NCBI RefSeq assembly: GCF_033170155.1
Contig: NZ_CP137079.1
Span: 3,100,001-3,164,000, forward strand
Length of the DNA stretch: 64,000 nucleotides
Direction of reading: 5' to 3'
From: Raineyella sp. W15-4
GTDB taxonomy: Bacteria; Actinomycetota; Actinomycetes; Propionibacteriales; Propionibacteriaceae
Made by a program: the position numbers and the translations under genes. Each line of letters starts with the position of its first letter. Positions within the stretch are counted from its first letter, which is position 1. The notes below the pieces were generated by a model, which saw only the letters and a list, made by a program, of their open reading frames with translations, did no database searches and was not told the origin of the DNA. Positions 25,761 to 35,017 of the stretch are shown one piece after another.

Positions 25761-26519
25761 ATGAGTCTGCTGGAGGCACGGGAACTGCAGAAGTCCTTCG
25801 GCGACCACCGGGTGCTGCGAACGGTGGATCTGCAGGTCGACGAGGGGTCGGTGACCGTCCTGATCGGGCCGTCCGGCTCGGGCAAGACGACACTGCTGCG
25901 CTGCCTCAACGGCCTGGAGAAGCCGGAGCAGGGCACCGTACGGGTCGACGGGGTGACCCTGGACTGGGCGCAGCGCCCCGGCCGGGACCAGCTGCGGACG
26001 CTGCGCGCCCAGTTCGGGTTCGTGTTCCAGGCCCATCACCTGTTCCCGCACCTGACGGCGCTGGAGAACGTCGTGGAGGGCCCGATCCACGTCCAGCACC
26101 AACCGCCGGAGGTGGCCCGGGAACGGGGTCGCGCGCTGCTGGACCAGGTGGGGCTCTTGGACAAGGCGGACGCCTTCCCGTCCACCCTGTCCGGCGGTCA
26201 GCAGCAGCGGGTGGGGATCGCCCGGGCGTTGGCGCTGCAGCCGAAGGTGATCCTCTTCGACGAGCCGACCTCGGCGCTCGACCCGGAGACGGTCGGCGAT
26301 GTGCTGCAGGTGATGCGTGACCTGGCCCGGGACGGCTGGACGATGGTGGTGGTCACCCACGAGATCCGGTTCGCCGAACAGGTCGCCGACCATGTCGCCT
26401 TCCTCGACGGCGGGGTGATCGTCGAGGAGGGCGCGCCGGCCCAGGTGCTGCGGGAGCCCCGGGAACCGCGCACCCGCCAGTTCCTCCGCCGGGTCCTCGA
26501 CCCACTGTGGAGCGTCTGA
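25761..26519 (+). CDS. Amino-acid ABC transporter ATP-binding protein
   Basis: 252 aa. Walker A GPSGSGKTT (near residue 36), Q-loop in FVFQAHHLF, signature LSGGQQQRVGIARAL, Walker B ILFDEPTSALD and switch His in VVTHE are all intact. Similarity is to the GlnQ/HisP group that energises polar amino-acid import. It closes the 24151-26519 operon; no dedicated terminator with a U-tract follows, but an 18-bp hairpin lies at 26677. Confidence 0.95.
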   Translation: MSLLEARELQKSFGDHRVLRTVDLQVDEGSVTVLIGPSGSGKTTLLRCLNGLEKPEQGTVRVDGVTLDWAQRPGRDQLRTLRAQFGFVFQAHHLFPHLTALENVVEGPIHVQHQPPEVARERGRALLDQVGLLDKADAFPSTLSGGQQQRVGIARALALQPKVILFDEPTSALDPETVGDVLQVMRDLARDGWTMVVVTHEIRFAEQVADHVAFLDGGVIVEEGAPAQVLREPREPRTRQFLRRVLDPLWSV

Positions 26520-26676
26520 CCGAGTCCCCACCCGCGGCGCACCGGCCGGCATGCACCCTCGTCCACGGTGTGCCCCCCTCGCGCACGATGTCGCACGCTC
26601 GATCCGCGTCCGTGTCCCGGCGAGTCACCTGCCCCGCTGCTGATGTCGGAAGCCGTCACGCGCGTCGCCGGTGGGT

Positions 26677-26724
26677 TTCACCCACGCGTTTGTGCGGGTA
26701 GTCAGACACAAACGCATGGGTGAA
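26677..26724 (+). terminator. 18-bp hairpin after the importer operon
   Basis: TTCACCCACGCGTTTGTG (26677-26694) pairs with CACAAACGCATGGGTGAA (26707-26724) with a single mismatch, around a 12-nt loop. It is the only strong structure between the ATPase stop and the convergent amidase, so it probably ends the importer transcript, though a repeat or protein-binding site is possible. Confidence 0.5.
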
Positions 26725-26842
26725 CCGCGCCTGTGGCGTGATTGGGATCCTCTTCACGGGAGAAGGTCGACCGCATGGGCGATGCGCCGTCGGTCCGCAG
26801 ATCGCTTCTCGTTCCTACCGCGTCGGATCGTCGTACAAGAGC

Positions 26843-26878
26843 GGGGCTCTGTCGGATCCTTCGATCCGGCAGAGCCCC
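26843..26878 (-). terminator. 16-bp hairpin after the amidase gene
   Basis: GGGGCTCTGTCGGATC (26843-26858) pairs with GATCCGGCAGAGCCCC (26863-26878), one T-G wobble, with a CTTC tetraloop. In the minus direction it is followed by GCTCTTGT. It starts 41 bp after the stop at 26919, a convincing intrinsic terminator. Confidence 0.75.
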
Positions 26879-26918
26879 TGGTGACCATGTCCGGCCTGTG
26901 GCGCCCCAGGCCGGATGT

Positions 26919-27839
26919 TCAGCCGATCTCGTGGAGCAGGTAGGCGCGAGCACCCTTGTACTTGGCCGTCTGCGTGAGCGGGGTCCCGTTCCCGTCGAGG
27001 CTCCAGTACCTGGTCCGGCTCGGGCTGTGCTGCATGATGATCGGCTGCCCGTTCACTGTCGACAGTCCGACGACGAGAGCAAGGTGGTCAACCTTACCGT
27101 CTGCGCCGTTGTCCCAGTCATAGGCGATGACGTCGCCCGGTTGAGCGCCGGCCGCCGTGGAATCGGACCAGTCGATCTCCTTGATCGTGGCGTAGCCCTG
27201 GTCGACCACGTAGTTCTTGAACCAGTCCGCACTGGCCGCCGCGGGAGTCGTGCCATAGACGGTGTTCACCGGCAGGGGTGGCAGCCCCCAGCCGAGGTCA
27301 CGGGTGGCGCCGTCTCGCCACTGGTCGCTCTGGGGAAGTCCGGCGTACCACCAGGCTTGAGAAGTGAAGTAGGTGCAGTCACTCTCGAGGTCGCCGTCGT
27401 CGTAGACGTGGGCGAAGGCATAGGCGACGGCGAGGTCTGGCTGGAACATGCGGGTGGGGCAGGCCGGGGCGACTGGGTTGTTCGTGCCCGTGTCGATGTC
27501 CACGTCAGCCACCCACCGTCCGTCGGCGGCGCGATACCACAGGTCGTCCCAGCCGCCGGCGGGGATGTAGTTGCTGAAGTGCCCCTGAACGCGCTGGCCG
27601 CGCGCGTAGCAGACCAGGCCGATCTGCGTCCCCTCCTGGTAGGTGCCGGCCTGGCCGGAATCCAGCGACGGGCCGCTCATCCGTTGTGTCGTCTTCGCCA
27701 CCGTGGCAGTTGCTGCCGCGGTGGTCGCGGCCGGCGATGGACTTGCCGCTGCTGGCTGGGCGCTCAGTGCGCCGAAACTCACGGCGATCATGGCTGCGGT
27801 AACGATGCCCGCGCCTGTCTTCAAGGTGATCCTGTTCAT
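26919..27839 (-). CDS. Secreted amidase_6-type (CHAP-like) protein
   Basis: 306 aa. An N-terminal signal peptide (KTGAGIVTAAMIAVSFGALS, cleavage near AAAS) indicates secretion. The C-terminal half (about 125-300) fits the amidase_6 fold: AYAYAHVYDDG-like helix, DCTYFTSQAWWYAG with the catalytic Cys, a Trp-rich segment, GDVIAYDWDN and DHLALVVG with the catalytic His. Residues 60-120 may be a cell-wall or carbohydrate-binding region. The likely role is cell-wall peptide cleavage or an immunogenic secreted enzyme; the substrate is unknown. A 21-bp palindrome (27877-27897) lies in its leader. Confidence 0.82.
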   Translation of the reverse strand: MNRITLKTGAGIVTAAMIAVSFGALSAQPAAASPSPAATTAAATATVAKTTQRMSGPSLDSGQAGTYQEGTQIGLVCYARGQRVQGHFSNYIPAGGWDDLWYRAADGRWVADVDIDTGTNNPVAPACPTRMFQPDLAVAYAFAHVYDDGDLESDCTYFTSQAWWYAGLPQSDQWRDGATRDLGWGLPPLPVNTVYGTTPAAASADWFKNYVVDQGYATIKEIDWSDSTAAGAQPGDVIAYDWDNGADGKVDHLALVVGLSTVNGQPIIMQHSPSRTRYWSLDGNGTPLTQTAKYKGARAYLLHEIG

Positions 27840-28194
27840 CTCTCGCCCTTCAACAAACCAACGATTCGGACGGAAGACAGTGAGTTCACTCTACTGTATG
27901 GTCGTCAACGGCGCCGCAAACGCTTCCAACGAGAAGATTATCCGATGCCAGGTCGAATGGAAACGTACGAAGAATCACAACGGAAGTCCGCTGGGATGCA
28001 CCCTGGAACTTCACGGTGCCGACATCCTGAGCCGACCTCCACCACCCCGGCACTTCCTGTGGCACACAGCACCGATCGACGGCCGGCTGGAACACCTACT
28101 CGGCACAGCTCTCAGGTTCCGGAGCCCTGGTCGACTACCGGCTCCTCACGCTCCACACTTACGCTAACTTTTTTATAGTAGCTTTCAGTGGCCG
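27840..28194. other. 355-bp region between amidase and YdcF-like genes
   Basis: Both flanking genes are on the minus strand. GC is lower than around it. A palindrome lies at 27877-27897 and a T6 run (CTTTTTTATAG) at about 28167. A plus-frame stretch near 28030-28190 has a Trp/Tyr-rich look but has no start codon and no family likeness, so it is not called as a gene. Confidence 0.5.
27877..27897. promoter_or_regulatory. Imperfect 21-bp palindrome in the amidase leader
   Basis: ACAGTGAGT TC ACTCTACTGT, written 5' to 3', is an inverted repeat with outer ACAGT/ACTGT and inner GAGT/ACTC arms and one offset base. It is 38 bp upstream of the amidase start and could be an operator. TACAGT on the minus strand is also a possible -10. 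Confidence 0.4.
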
Positions 28195-28764
28195 TCAGGG
28201 ACAGCCGCGTTGGACCTGCGCCTTGACCCAGGCCGCACTCTGGTAGGCGATCGCCCCCACCCAGGAGATGGGCGTACGTCGCTCATCCGACGGCCACACC
28301 GACACCGAGGCGGGCACGCAGCGGTCCATCCACATCCGGGTCCGGGAGACATGGCTGGTCTCGGTCATCACCGCGACCCGGGACCATCCGTGCTCCTTCA
28401 CCAGCCGCGCCAGCACCCCGGCCTCACCGCGGGTGGCGTACGGGTCGGGCTGGACACAGATGACCTCCCAGCTCGCCGGATCACAGAAGTCCTTGGTGTA
28501 GACCTCCCCGGTCTTCGGGTTCACGCTCACCGTCACGATCAGCGTCCGCGCCTCCCCGGCCGCCATCAGTTGCCGGGCCTCCGCGATCCGGCCCTCAGCC
28601 GGACCGATCACATAGAGCGCATCCACCGGCTGCACCGGGTCGACCCGTGGGCGTACGACGAGCACGGTCGCCACCACCGCGCAGCCCAACAGCACCACAC
28701 CGATCATTGCCAGCACGGCCGGCCATCGCCGGCGGGTCCCCCCGACCGTCCCCCGCTTACGCAT
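28195..28764 (-). CDS. YdcF-family (DUF218) protein
   Basis: 189 aa. One N-terminal transmembrane helix (about 14-37), then a DUF218 domain: DALYVIGPAEGRIAEARQL, ATRGEAGVLARLVKEHGW and VAVMTETSHVSRTRMW, with the usual conserved Thr-Arg-Glu and His. YdcF-like proteins are linked to envelope glycan or lipid-carrier metabolism, but the reaction is not established. It lies at the left boundary of the polysaccharide region, divergent from an acyltransferase pseudogene. Confidence 0.8.
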   Translation of the reverse strand: MRKRGTVGGTRRRWPAVLAMIGVVLLGCAVVATVLVVRPRVDPVQPVDALYVIGPAEGRIAEARQLMAAGEARTLIVTVSVNPKTGEVYTKDFCDPASWEVICVQPDPYATRGEAGVLARLVKEHGWSRVAVMTETSHVSRTRMWMDRCVPASVSVWPSDERRTPISWVGAIAYQSAAWVKAQVQRGCP

Positions 28765-28885
28765 GGTCAGAGTCTGCCCGGCGGGACAAGGCGCCGCGGC
28801 ATCGGTCCACTACCCGTCAGGCCGAGGCCTCTCCGGCAGGCACACATCTTGCTCGCGGAGGCCACGGCCTGAGAAGCTGCCCCTT

Positions 28886-29887
28886 GTGAGCAAGAGCTTG
28901 GGGGAAGCGCTCAGTTCGCACGACAATGCGCTCAACTTCGTACGACTATGTCTGGCCTCGGCGGTCATCGTCAGCCACACCATCCCGGTCGCCGGCTACG
29001 GCCCTGGATGGTACGACAGGCTGGGCAGCTGGGGTGACTGGGCAGTGAATGGCTTTCATCGCCTCTGGCTATCTGATCGCGGGGAGCAGACTGCGCACCG
29101 GCCCTGGCGCCTACCTTTGGCGGCGAGCGCTCCGTATCCTGCCGGCCTTCTGGGTGAACCTCACCCTCACGGCGTTCCTTTTCGCGCCCGTGTCGACGCT
29201 ACTCGTCGGAAAGACCTACGCACTGCTGGACGGCTGGCACGGAAGCACGGCGCGCTCGTCTTCGGCACTCTCACGGTGCTGGCGATGATCGGGCTTCCGT
29301 TGGCGACGGGGCCGCTTGATGTCACCACGAACCTGTATCTGCATGGAATCAGGCTGGCGGCCTACTTCTGCGCCGGAATGTTCCTGTTCTTCGTCCGCGA
29401 CCGCATCTCAACGCGCTGGTGGGTGGCAGCCGCAGCACTGGCTGCACTCGTACCGCTGAGCGCGTTCGGCCTCGCATCGGCCTGGGGTCAACTCCCGTAC
29501 GGCGTCCTGATCCTGTGGCTGGGCGCCCGCTTGCCGATCCAGTGGGGAGCCCGGAACGATATCTCGTACGGCATCTACATTTACGCGTTCGCCGCGCAGC
29601 AGTTCCTGGCCATCCTCCTGGGTGACCGCCTCCCGTTCGTCGCGACCTGTCTGCTGGCGTTGGCCCTGACCATTACGTTGGCGCTGGCCTCTTGGGTCTG
29701 GGTGGAGAAGCCGGTCACGAGGCTCAAGAACCTTCGACTCGCGACGTCGCCCATAGGTTTCGGCGTGACCATCCGACGCGATCCCGGGAGCGCAACCGCG
29801 CGGATCCGACCCGCTACCAGCGTTCGGGATCCAGCCGGTGATCGGCCCAGCACATCAGATCACTCTCAAATGAATGAGGCGTCATGA
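28886..29887 (+). pseudogene. Acyltransferase 3 (OafA-type), broken by frameshifts
   Basis: Remnant of a membrane O-acyltransferase that would decorate sugars. The GTG-started frame reads ALNFVRLCLASAVIVSHTI then GDWAVNGF, but from about 29057 the family continuation FIASGYLIAG, LWRRALRILPAFWVN is in the next frame (29049-29288). From about 29240 the first frame resumes with LVFGTLTVLAMIGLP and runs on as four or five hydrophobic helices to 29887. Comparison suggests a 2-nt loss in a GGCTT(CT)TCATC stretch and a second lesion or internal deletion near 29230, where the usual central helices are missing. A sequencing error cannot be excluded. It overlaps the next gene (ATGA at 29884). Confidence 0.78.
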
Positions 29888-30888
29888 GTCTGCCAGTGAA
29901 CCGAGAGACGGAAAACTTGGCTGAGTGGGGCGATGTCCTCGTCATTTCCCCCCATCTCGACGACGCCTTGTTGAGTGCCTACGAGATCATCCACCGAACC
30001 GGCGCAGAGGTCTGGACGGTCTTCGCCGGAGAGCCGGACCCACCCATGACAACTGACTGGGATCGCACCTGTGGGTTCCCCGATTCCCACACCCTGATGG
30101 TCCGCAGGAGGGCAGAGGACATCGCGGCCTGCGATGTGGCGGGAGCGCGGTATCGGCACCTGAACGGCCTCGACGGCGCCTACACCGACCCGCCCCGGAG
30201 GCAACGCGACTTGGAGCAGATGAGTCACGACCTGCTCGACTGGCTGGGGTCCAGACCGGGCCGCCGGGTCACTGTGGTACTGCCTGCTTGTGCGGGCACG
30301 ACTGTGCCGCCATCGCTCTTCGACCTCGTGAAGCGCGTTCGATCACCCCGCGCCTCGGCGTCACGGGAGGCCAGCACGCACCACACGCCGCCCACGGACG
30401 CAGCTGACAAGCAGGTGGCCGCGAGCAAGGAGACCGCAGCTGCACCGAGCTCCCAGCCTGTCACATCACCGAGCCCGTCGCTGAGGGACAGCCTTCGCCA
30501 TCTTGCGCAAGAGGCTCTGCATCGTGAGTATCAGTGGCGCCGACACTGGGCTCTCCGCAAAGGCTGGGCCGTGAACAACGACCATCTCGCAGTTCGAAAC
30601 GCCGGCTTAGCCGTTCTTGCAAATCAGCCCGGGATCCAGATCGTGCTTGCAGAGGACCTGCCCTACCTCTGGGGCGCCCCTGCAGATGCCGAGATAGCTC
30701 GCGTAGCGCGTCAACACCGATGGATGGTCAGCCCACGCGAGTTTACTGTCGATCGTCACGGCAAGCACAGAGCGATAGCGCACTACACGTCTCAGTTGTC
30801 CGTCCTTGAGCCCAGCGGGCGCCTCTCCGCGGCGGATTCGTTGCCCACCATCGAGAGATCGTGGGTCCTCCGGTCAAACACCCGCTGA
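29884..30888 (+). CDS. PIG-L-family deacetylase-like protein
   Basis: 334 aa. The LmbE/PIG-L fold is indicated by the first metal motif PHLDDALLSA (residues 23-32; usual form PHPDD) and by NNDHLAVRNAG near residue 233, the second metal and catalytic segment. Members remove N-acetyl groups from GlcNAc-type sugars, as in MshB. Residues about 155-205 form a Ser/Thr/Pro/Ala-rich insertion. The ATGA overlap with the acyltransferase pseudogene implies cotranscription in the ancestor. The Leu in place of Pro in the first motif occurs in some relatives; activity is uncertain. Confidence 0.82.
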   Translation: MSLPVNRETENLAEWGDVLVISPHLDDALLSAYEIIHRTGAEVWTVFAGEPDPPMTTDWDRTCGFPDSHTLMVRRRAEDIAACDVAGARYRHLNGLDGAYTDPPRRQRDLEQMSHDLLDWLGSRPGRRVTVVLPACAGTTVPPSLFDLVKRVRSPRASASREASTHHTPPTDAADKQVAASKETAAAPSSQPVTSPSPSLRDSLRHLAQEALHREYQWRRHWALRKGWAVNNDHLAVRNAGLAVLANQPGIQIVLAEDLPYLWGAPADAEIARVARQHRWMVSPREFTVDRHGKHRAIAHYTSQLSVLEPSGRLSAADSLPTIERSWVLRSNTR

Positions 30889-30960
30889 GAGGGCTCACAC
30901 TGGGAACATCTAGGAAGTCAGCCAGCACGGGCTCTTGGTGCGGCCGGACACTACAGCGAT

Positions 30961-31923
30961 TCACCAGGAAGGCCCAGGAATCCTGACATCCAGGCCCACA
31001 CCGAGTTGGGGTTCGGGGATCCGTCTGAGAAAATAGTAGTAAACACAGCCGAGTAGCACCCCGATGTGCACGGCCCAACGTATCCTGATTCCGTCCCAGT
31101 CCCTAGTAGACCGAAACAGTATCATTTTGAGTGCGGCACCTATTGTCCGCAGCAGGTTTGTCGCCCACCGGCTGCGCCCCACAAGGGGAGATTTCCCACC
31201 CAGGCCATGCCTGACACAGACCAGGACGTGCGCTCTCCCTGCGCGCCGGGCGACTCTTGCAGCTCTACTCACGTCGGTACGAGTACGGTAAGCAATCGAG
31301 GCGCAGCGAACATCTGGCACCTCGTAGCCAGCTGCCCGGAGCCGCAGCGCCAAGTCATTGTCCTCACCCGCGGACGGGAGAGACTGGTCGAAGCCCGAGA
31401 CTCCCAGGATGACATCACGCCTGATCCCGAAGGTGCCACCCATCAGGATCGGGAAGTTGTTGTCATGCTGCCACAGGATCTCGGGATCAGGGATGTCGGC
31501 GTCGCCCACGAGGGTCCGAATATCATCGGGGGATCCGATGAAGCGGTCCTCACTCAACTCCACTGCCATGCCAGAAAAGACCGGAAATATTTTCAGCATT
31601 CGCACACCATCGCGCACCCACCACCGCGACACACAGTCATCCGCATCACAGAAAAGCAACTTTTCCGATGCCGCAACCGCAATTCCTGTGTTGCGTGCAT
31701 AAGACACCCCTTGCCAACGTGATGCCGCAACAACACGAAGACCCGGCACTCTGCCCTGCCATGCAGCGACCGCCTGCACGAGATTATCTGTGGACCGATT
31801 GTCCACCACCAGCACTTCGAACTCTGGCGCATCGATTTGTGAAGCGAGCGCCTCAAGTTGCGTCCCCAGAGTCGACGCAGCATTGAAGCAAGGAATAATA
31901 ACTGTCACCAACGGAACTGGCAT
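30961..31923 (-). CDS. GT2-family glycosyltransferase
   Basis: 320 aa. GT-A fold: VTVIIPCFNAASTLGTQLEAL at the N-terminus, EVLVVDNRSTD, and the nucleotide and metal-binding FCDADDCVS (DxD). GEDNDLALRLRAAG is the conserved ED/LxxR acceptor-side motif. A hydrophobic C-terminal helix (about 295-315) could anchor it to the membrane. Probably adds one sugar of the surface glycan; donor and acceptor are unknown. ATG 31923 has GGGGGAAAGGGC upstream; an in-frame start at 31989 lacks this. GC is lower than the core genome. Confidence 0.88.
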   Translation of the reverse strand: MPVPLVTVIIPCFNAASTLGTQLEALASQIDAPEFEVLVVDNRSTDNLVQAVAAWQGRVPGLRVVAASRWQGVSYARNTGIAVAASEKLLFCDADDCVSRWWVRDGVRMLKIFPVFSGMAVELSEDRFIGSPDDIRTLVGDADIPDPEILWQHDNNFPILMGGTFGIRRDVILGVSGFDQSLPSAGEDNDLALRLRAAGYEVPDVRCASIAYRTRTDVSRAARVARRAGRAHVLVCVRHGLGGKSPLVGRSRWATNLLRTIGAALKMILFRSTRDWDGIRIRWAVHIGVLLGCVYYYFLRRIPEPQLGVGLDVRIPGPSW

Positions 31924-32038
31924 GCCCTTTCCCCCAATCAGGCACTCTGACGAATATTTGTCTCTCTTGTAACCGAAATGATCGACCACCCCGCCTCCAG
32001 CCCGCCGAAACCACGGGGCGGATTATCCCCACAGGGGG

Positions 32039-32926
32039 TCAGCGCTGAGCAGCCTCCTCCACACCACGGAAATCAGCATCAAAATCTGGCTGCAGATTCT
32101 CACATTTTCGCATATGTGGCAGGTACTTCAATTGAAGCGGATGATAGACTGCCGAAAATACTCCCAAGTACGGCACAGGGTAACGGATGAATTGCCCCCT
32201 TATCTCGCCGGGACTCTCCCTCAATGCGGCCGAGAAATACGCAAGACGCGCCTTGACCTCGCGCAACCATTCGTCGGTGAACGGGGAATGCGGTCGACAG
32301 ATGTACGCGCAGGAACCGACCAAGGCCGGAAAGTGTAGTTTCAGATCTCGGTTCAGGATCGGGCCACAATCCGCCATAGCCGCGTGCGAAACCTCAGAGT
32401 AGCCCGCCAGCCACGCCTCCGGATCGCGTTCGAGCATGTCGAATGCGTCCACCCATGGGTGCTGCAGCGGCTTGATGTCGGTCCACCCGCCGCCGTAGTG
32501 ATGGGCAATGTATACCCGTAGGTAGTCCGAGCGGTGGACTGCCGACAAATTCCAATACGCCTCTGGCAGCGGATCGGACTCGACGATCCAATCGCCGAGG
32601 TTCTCCGGGGTGATCAGAACCACCTCCTGGGCCCGCAGCGTCTCCCGGATCGATTCAAGAGCCCGCACCCGGGGCGCGGGCATCGGATTATTCCCCGTCC
32701 ATGCGCAGAACACGCGGCGCGACACATCGCCGGGCACGAGCATGCTCGTCGTTGACGCCAGAAACGTATGTGGGTATCGCTCTGCGGAGTACTCGTACGG
32801 GTTCCACCGGTGAGCCCGACGAATCACCGCATCAACGGTCTGGGTGACGATCGGGCTGAGTCGACGCCCCGCCAGCCAAGTGACATGCTTGATCTTCTTC
32901 ACGCTTCGGACGGCCGGATTGACCAC
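32039..32926 (-). CDS. Capsular polysaccharide synthesis (GT32-like) glycosyltransferase
   Basis: 295 aa. The segment HRSDYLRVYIAHHYGGGWTDI (nt about 32470) is the GT32/Caps_synth signature, in which the Asp of SDYLR and of TDI form the donor and metal site. VFCAWTGNNPMP matches the N-terminal FQFWxG-type motif of the family. Probably transfers a hexose in capsule assembly. The start is decided by AGGAGG placed 8 nt before GTG 32926; a GTG at 32935 touches the ribosome site and is unlikely. A TATAAA promoter candidate lies upstream. Confidence 0.82.
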   Translation of the reverse strand: MVNPAVRSVKKIKHVTWLAGRRLSPIVTQTVDAVIRRAHRWNPYEYSAERYPHTFLASTTSMLVPGDVSRRVFCAWTGNNPMPAPRVRALESIRETLRAQEVVLITPENLGDWIVESDPLPEAYWNLSAVHRSDYLRVYIAHHYGGGWTDIKPLQHPWVDAFDMLERDPEAWLAGYSEVSHAAMADCGPILNRDLKLHFPALVGSCAYICRPHSPFTDEWLREVKARLAYFSAALRESPGEIRGQFIRYPVPYLGVFSAVYHPLQLKYLPHMRKCENLQPDFDADFRGVEEAAQR

Positions 32927-32978
32927 ACGTATCACCTCCTCGGCAGAGCCGATTTCACTCTTGTCCTGCCGGACCCCA

Positions 32979-32984
32979 TTTATA
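32979..32984 (-). promoter_or_regulatory. Candidate -10 element (TATAAA) for the 32926 gene
   Basis: On the minus strand the sequence reads GAAGTATAAATGG, a good -10, 53 bp before the start codon at 32926. The 30-bp stretch upstream is AT-rich with two ACTTCT-AAAG words in the plus sense. A clear -35 was not recognised. Confidence 0.4.
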
Positions 32985-33034
32985 CTTCTGAAAGATTTAA
33001 ACTTCTAAAGTAATCAACCCGTCTCTACCGAAGT

Positions 33035-33970
33035 CTATAGAATCGAATGCACGGAAGCATCTCGAGATAGATCAGGGTCTTCCCAGCCGTTCGGGAGCTC
33101 AGCCACCACACGCCAGGTCGGATCGAGATGCCGCGAGCGCCAATCTCTGCCGCCGCGCATATGGAACAGGGGCGCCCACACCTCGGAATTATTATTGCCC
33201 TCATGCAGGACGTTTGAAACATAACCGGCCCAGTACGAGTACGTGGAGTTACTCAGGACCAGACGACGCGCCACCGCAAGATCACGAAAATCTTCGGCTG
33301 CCGACGTGCCAGCCCCACCGAAGTGAACGACCGGACTGAAGGAAGCAAGCCACCCCAAACTTTCACGGCACCATGTCAAATCGTTGGACAGCACCCGAAT
33401 CGATGGGATAGTGCGCTCTGCGGCGGCTTGATCGACCGCGAGACGCACATAACTCGGGGTATCCATCCCATAGCGCTGAGCCAAATCAGGATACTGATAA
33501 TAGCTGCCCCGCCGGACATGTACAACAAGTTCATCGGTCTGATCGGAAGCCAGCACACGCTCAGCCACATCTGCGAACAACGGAGCCGTCAACAGGCGCT
33601 CGCGGACGAAAGTCGCCAACTCGTCCTCGGTGAAATCCTCCCCGAAATTGCTCATAGGTGCAGTGGCTCGTTGATCGGTCAGTCGCACGTCACGCCGATC
33701 AATCAGCAGGTCAGCAACCGCAGGGAAGACGGAAACCCACGGATCGGACTCGGAGCGGCGCAGTACGGCACGCTGCAAGCCGCCGTCACGCCCACTGGCA
33801 GCCCACATCCAGTGGTACAAGAAGTTGCCAAGACCCAAGCCCGGCAGCGTCCAGAAAACTTCTCGAGGACCTCGACGCACGACCCCGAGCGTGCGGGCCA
33901 ACAAATCCCCAAATGGTCTGTCCGCGCCATCAGTCGGACGAGCAGGCCGCCCGGACGTCCCTCCACGCAT
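33035..33970 (-). CDS. GT11-type (alpha-1,2-fucosyltransferase-like) protein
   Basis: 311 aa. The three GT11 words are present in order: VVHVRRGSYY (usual HIRRGDY, GDP-fucose site), VLSNDLTWCRESL (usual SDDIxWC) and LVLSNSTYSYWAGY (usual SNSTFSWWAA). This family transfers L-fucose from GDP-fucose, and the gmd and fcl genes that make GDP-L-fucose start about 1 kb away on the other strand. The Asp-to-Ser change in the first motif is notable. ATG 33970 follows AGGTGGGGGA. Linkage type is unknown. Confidence 0.8.
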   Translation of the reverse strand: MRGGTSGRPARPTDGADRPFGDLLARTLGVVRRGPREVFWTLPGLGLGNFLYHWMWAASGRDGGLQRAVLRRSESDPWVSVFPAVADLLIDRRDVRLTDQRATAPMSNFGEDFTEDELATFVRERLLTAPLFADVAERVLASDQTDELVVHVRRGSYYQYPDLAQRYGMDTPSYVRLAVDQAAAERTIPSIRVLSNDLTWCRESLGWLASFSPVVHFGGAGTSAAEDFRDLAVARRLVLSNSTYSYWAGYVSNVLHEGNNNSEVWAPLFHMRGGRDWRSRHLDPTWRVVAELPNGWEDPDLSRDASVHSIL

Positions 33971-34162
33971 TCCCCCACCTCAGTCTCGGATCGTCAGATG
34001 AGAGATGGGTCACGCGAGCGATCCCGATCCTGCACCCAGCACAGACTCTATACGGTTCGAGAGTGCGATCGTGACGACACTCAATCATGCTAATGTCCAG
34101 TCCACTCGGAGCCTCGTACCTGCATCAGTGGATCTTGCTCCAGCGTCGGAGGAAGGGGGAGC

Positions 34163-35017
34163 GTGAGCAGTAGTGTCGCCATTGTGACCCCCTGCCACAA
34201 CGATGGGCGCTACCTTCTCGACGCTCTGGCCTCGGTGAGAAGACAGGACTACCCCGACGTTACGCACATCGTAGTAGACGATGGTTCAACCGAACTTGTC
34301 ACGTTGGAGGTCCTTGAGGCGGCAACACGCTTGGGCGTAACCGTCCTCAGACAGGAGCAGTCAGGTGTAGTGGCTGCCCGCAACCACGGGATCAATCACG
34401 CTTCGGCCGACTACATCTTGTCGTTGGACGCGGATGACCGCATTGAGCCGAGCTACGTCCGCCGCGCTGCCATGCTGTTGGATGCCGACCCCGGGCTCGG
34501 GCTGGTCTATTGCCTCGCCGATCAGTTCGATGACTCCGGCAAGTACTGGGCATGGGACCTGCCACCCTTTTCTTTGGAGCAGGAGATCGTCACCAATGTC
34601 ATCCATGCCTGTGTGATGTTCCGCCGCGTCGACTGGCAGACCGCCGGAGGCTACCCGCCACTCAGGCTCGACGACTACGGGATGTGGCTGGCGATCATCG
34701 GACTTGGACGCACTGTCACCCGTATAGACGATGTCCTGTACCACTACCGGCAGACGCCTGGGTCCATCACTCACCGCATGACGGAGGAGGACTCCGTCCA
34801 CGCCTTGGCGGAGGTATACCGCGCCCACCCCCAATTGTTCTTGGCGAACCTCGAAGCTGTGATCCGAGACCACCGCCGGACTATGCAACGACTGCGGTAT
34901 CTCCAGCATCGGTACGGGCGCGTGGAGGACCTCATTCACGGCGCCGCAGCACGCATGAAACGGGTCCGGCGGTCAGCCGCGTCCCTGTTCGGATCCACCT
35001 TCACGGAGGGACATTGA
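34163..35017 (+). CDS. GT2-family glycosyltransferase
   Basis: 284 aa. [29 protein letters not shown] and LSLDADDRI (DxD) define the GT-A catalytic domain. The C-terminal 80 residues are helical and basic, perhaps a membrane-surface contact. GTG 34163 follows GGAGGAAGGGGGAGC, a strong site. Its stop overlaps the TTG of gmd (TTGA), so it leads a four-gene coupled operon (GT2, gmd, fcl, unknown). The sugar transferred is not predictable; fucose is possible because of the context. Confidence 0.88.
   Translation: MSSSVAIVTPCHNDGRYLLDALASVRRQDYPDVTHIVVDDGSTELVTLEVLEAATRLGVTVLRQEQSGVVAARNHGINHASADYILSLDADDRIEPSYVRRAAMLLDADPGLGLVYCLADQFDDSGKYWAWDLPPFSLEQEIVTNVIHACVMFRRVDWQTAGGYPPLRLDDYGMWLAIIGLGRTVTRIDDVLYHYRQTPGSITHRMTEEDSVHALAEVYRAHPQLFLANLEAVIRDHRRTMQRLRYLQHRYGRVEDLIHGAAARMKRVRRSAASLFGSTFTEGH

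Larger units (their letters stand above)
26520..26918. other. 399-bp convergent gap with two hairpins
   Basis: Lies between the plus-strand importer operon and the minus-strand amidase gene. Apart from the hairpins at 26677-26724 and 26843-26878 I see no gene and no recognisable repeat. Confidence 0.5.

Noticed and set aside
28030-28190. Trp/Tyr-rich plus-frame stretch between amidase and YdcF-like genes
   Set aside because: No start codon, no recognisable family and a stop shortly before; treated as noncoding.
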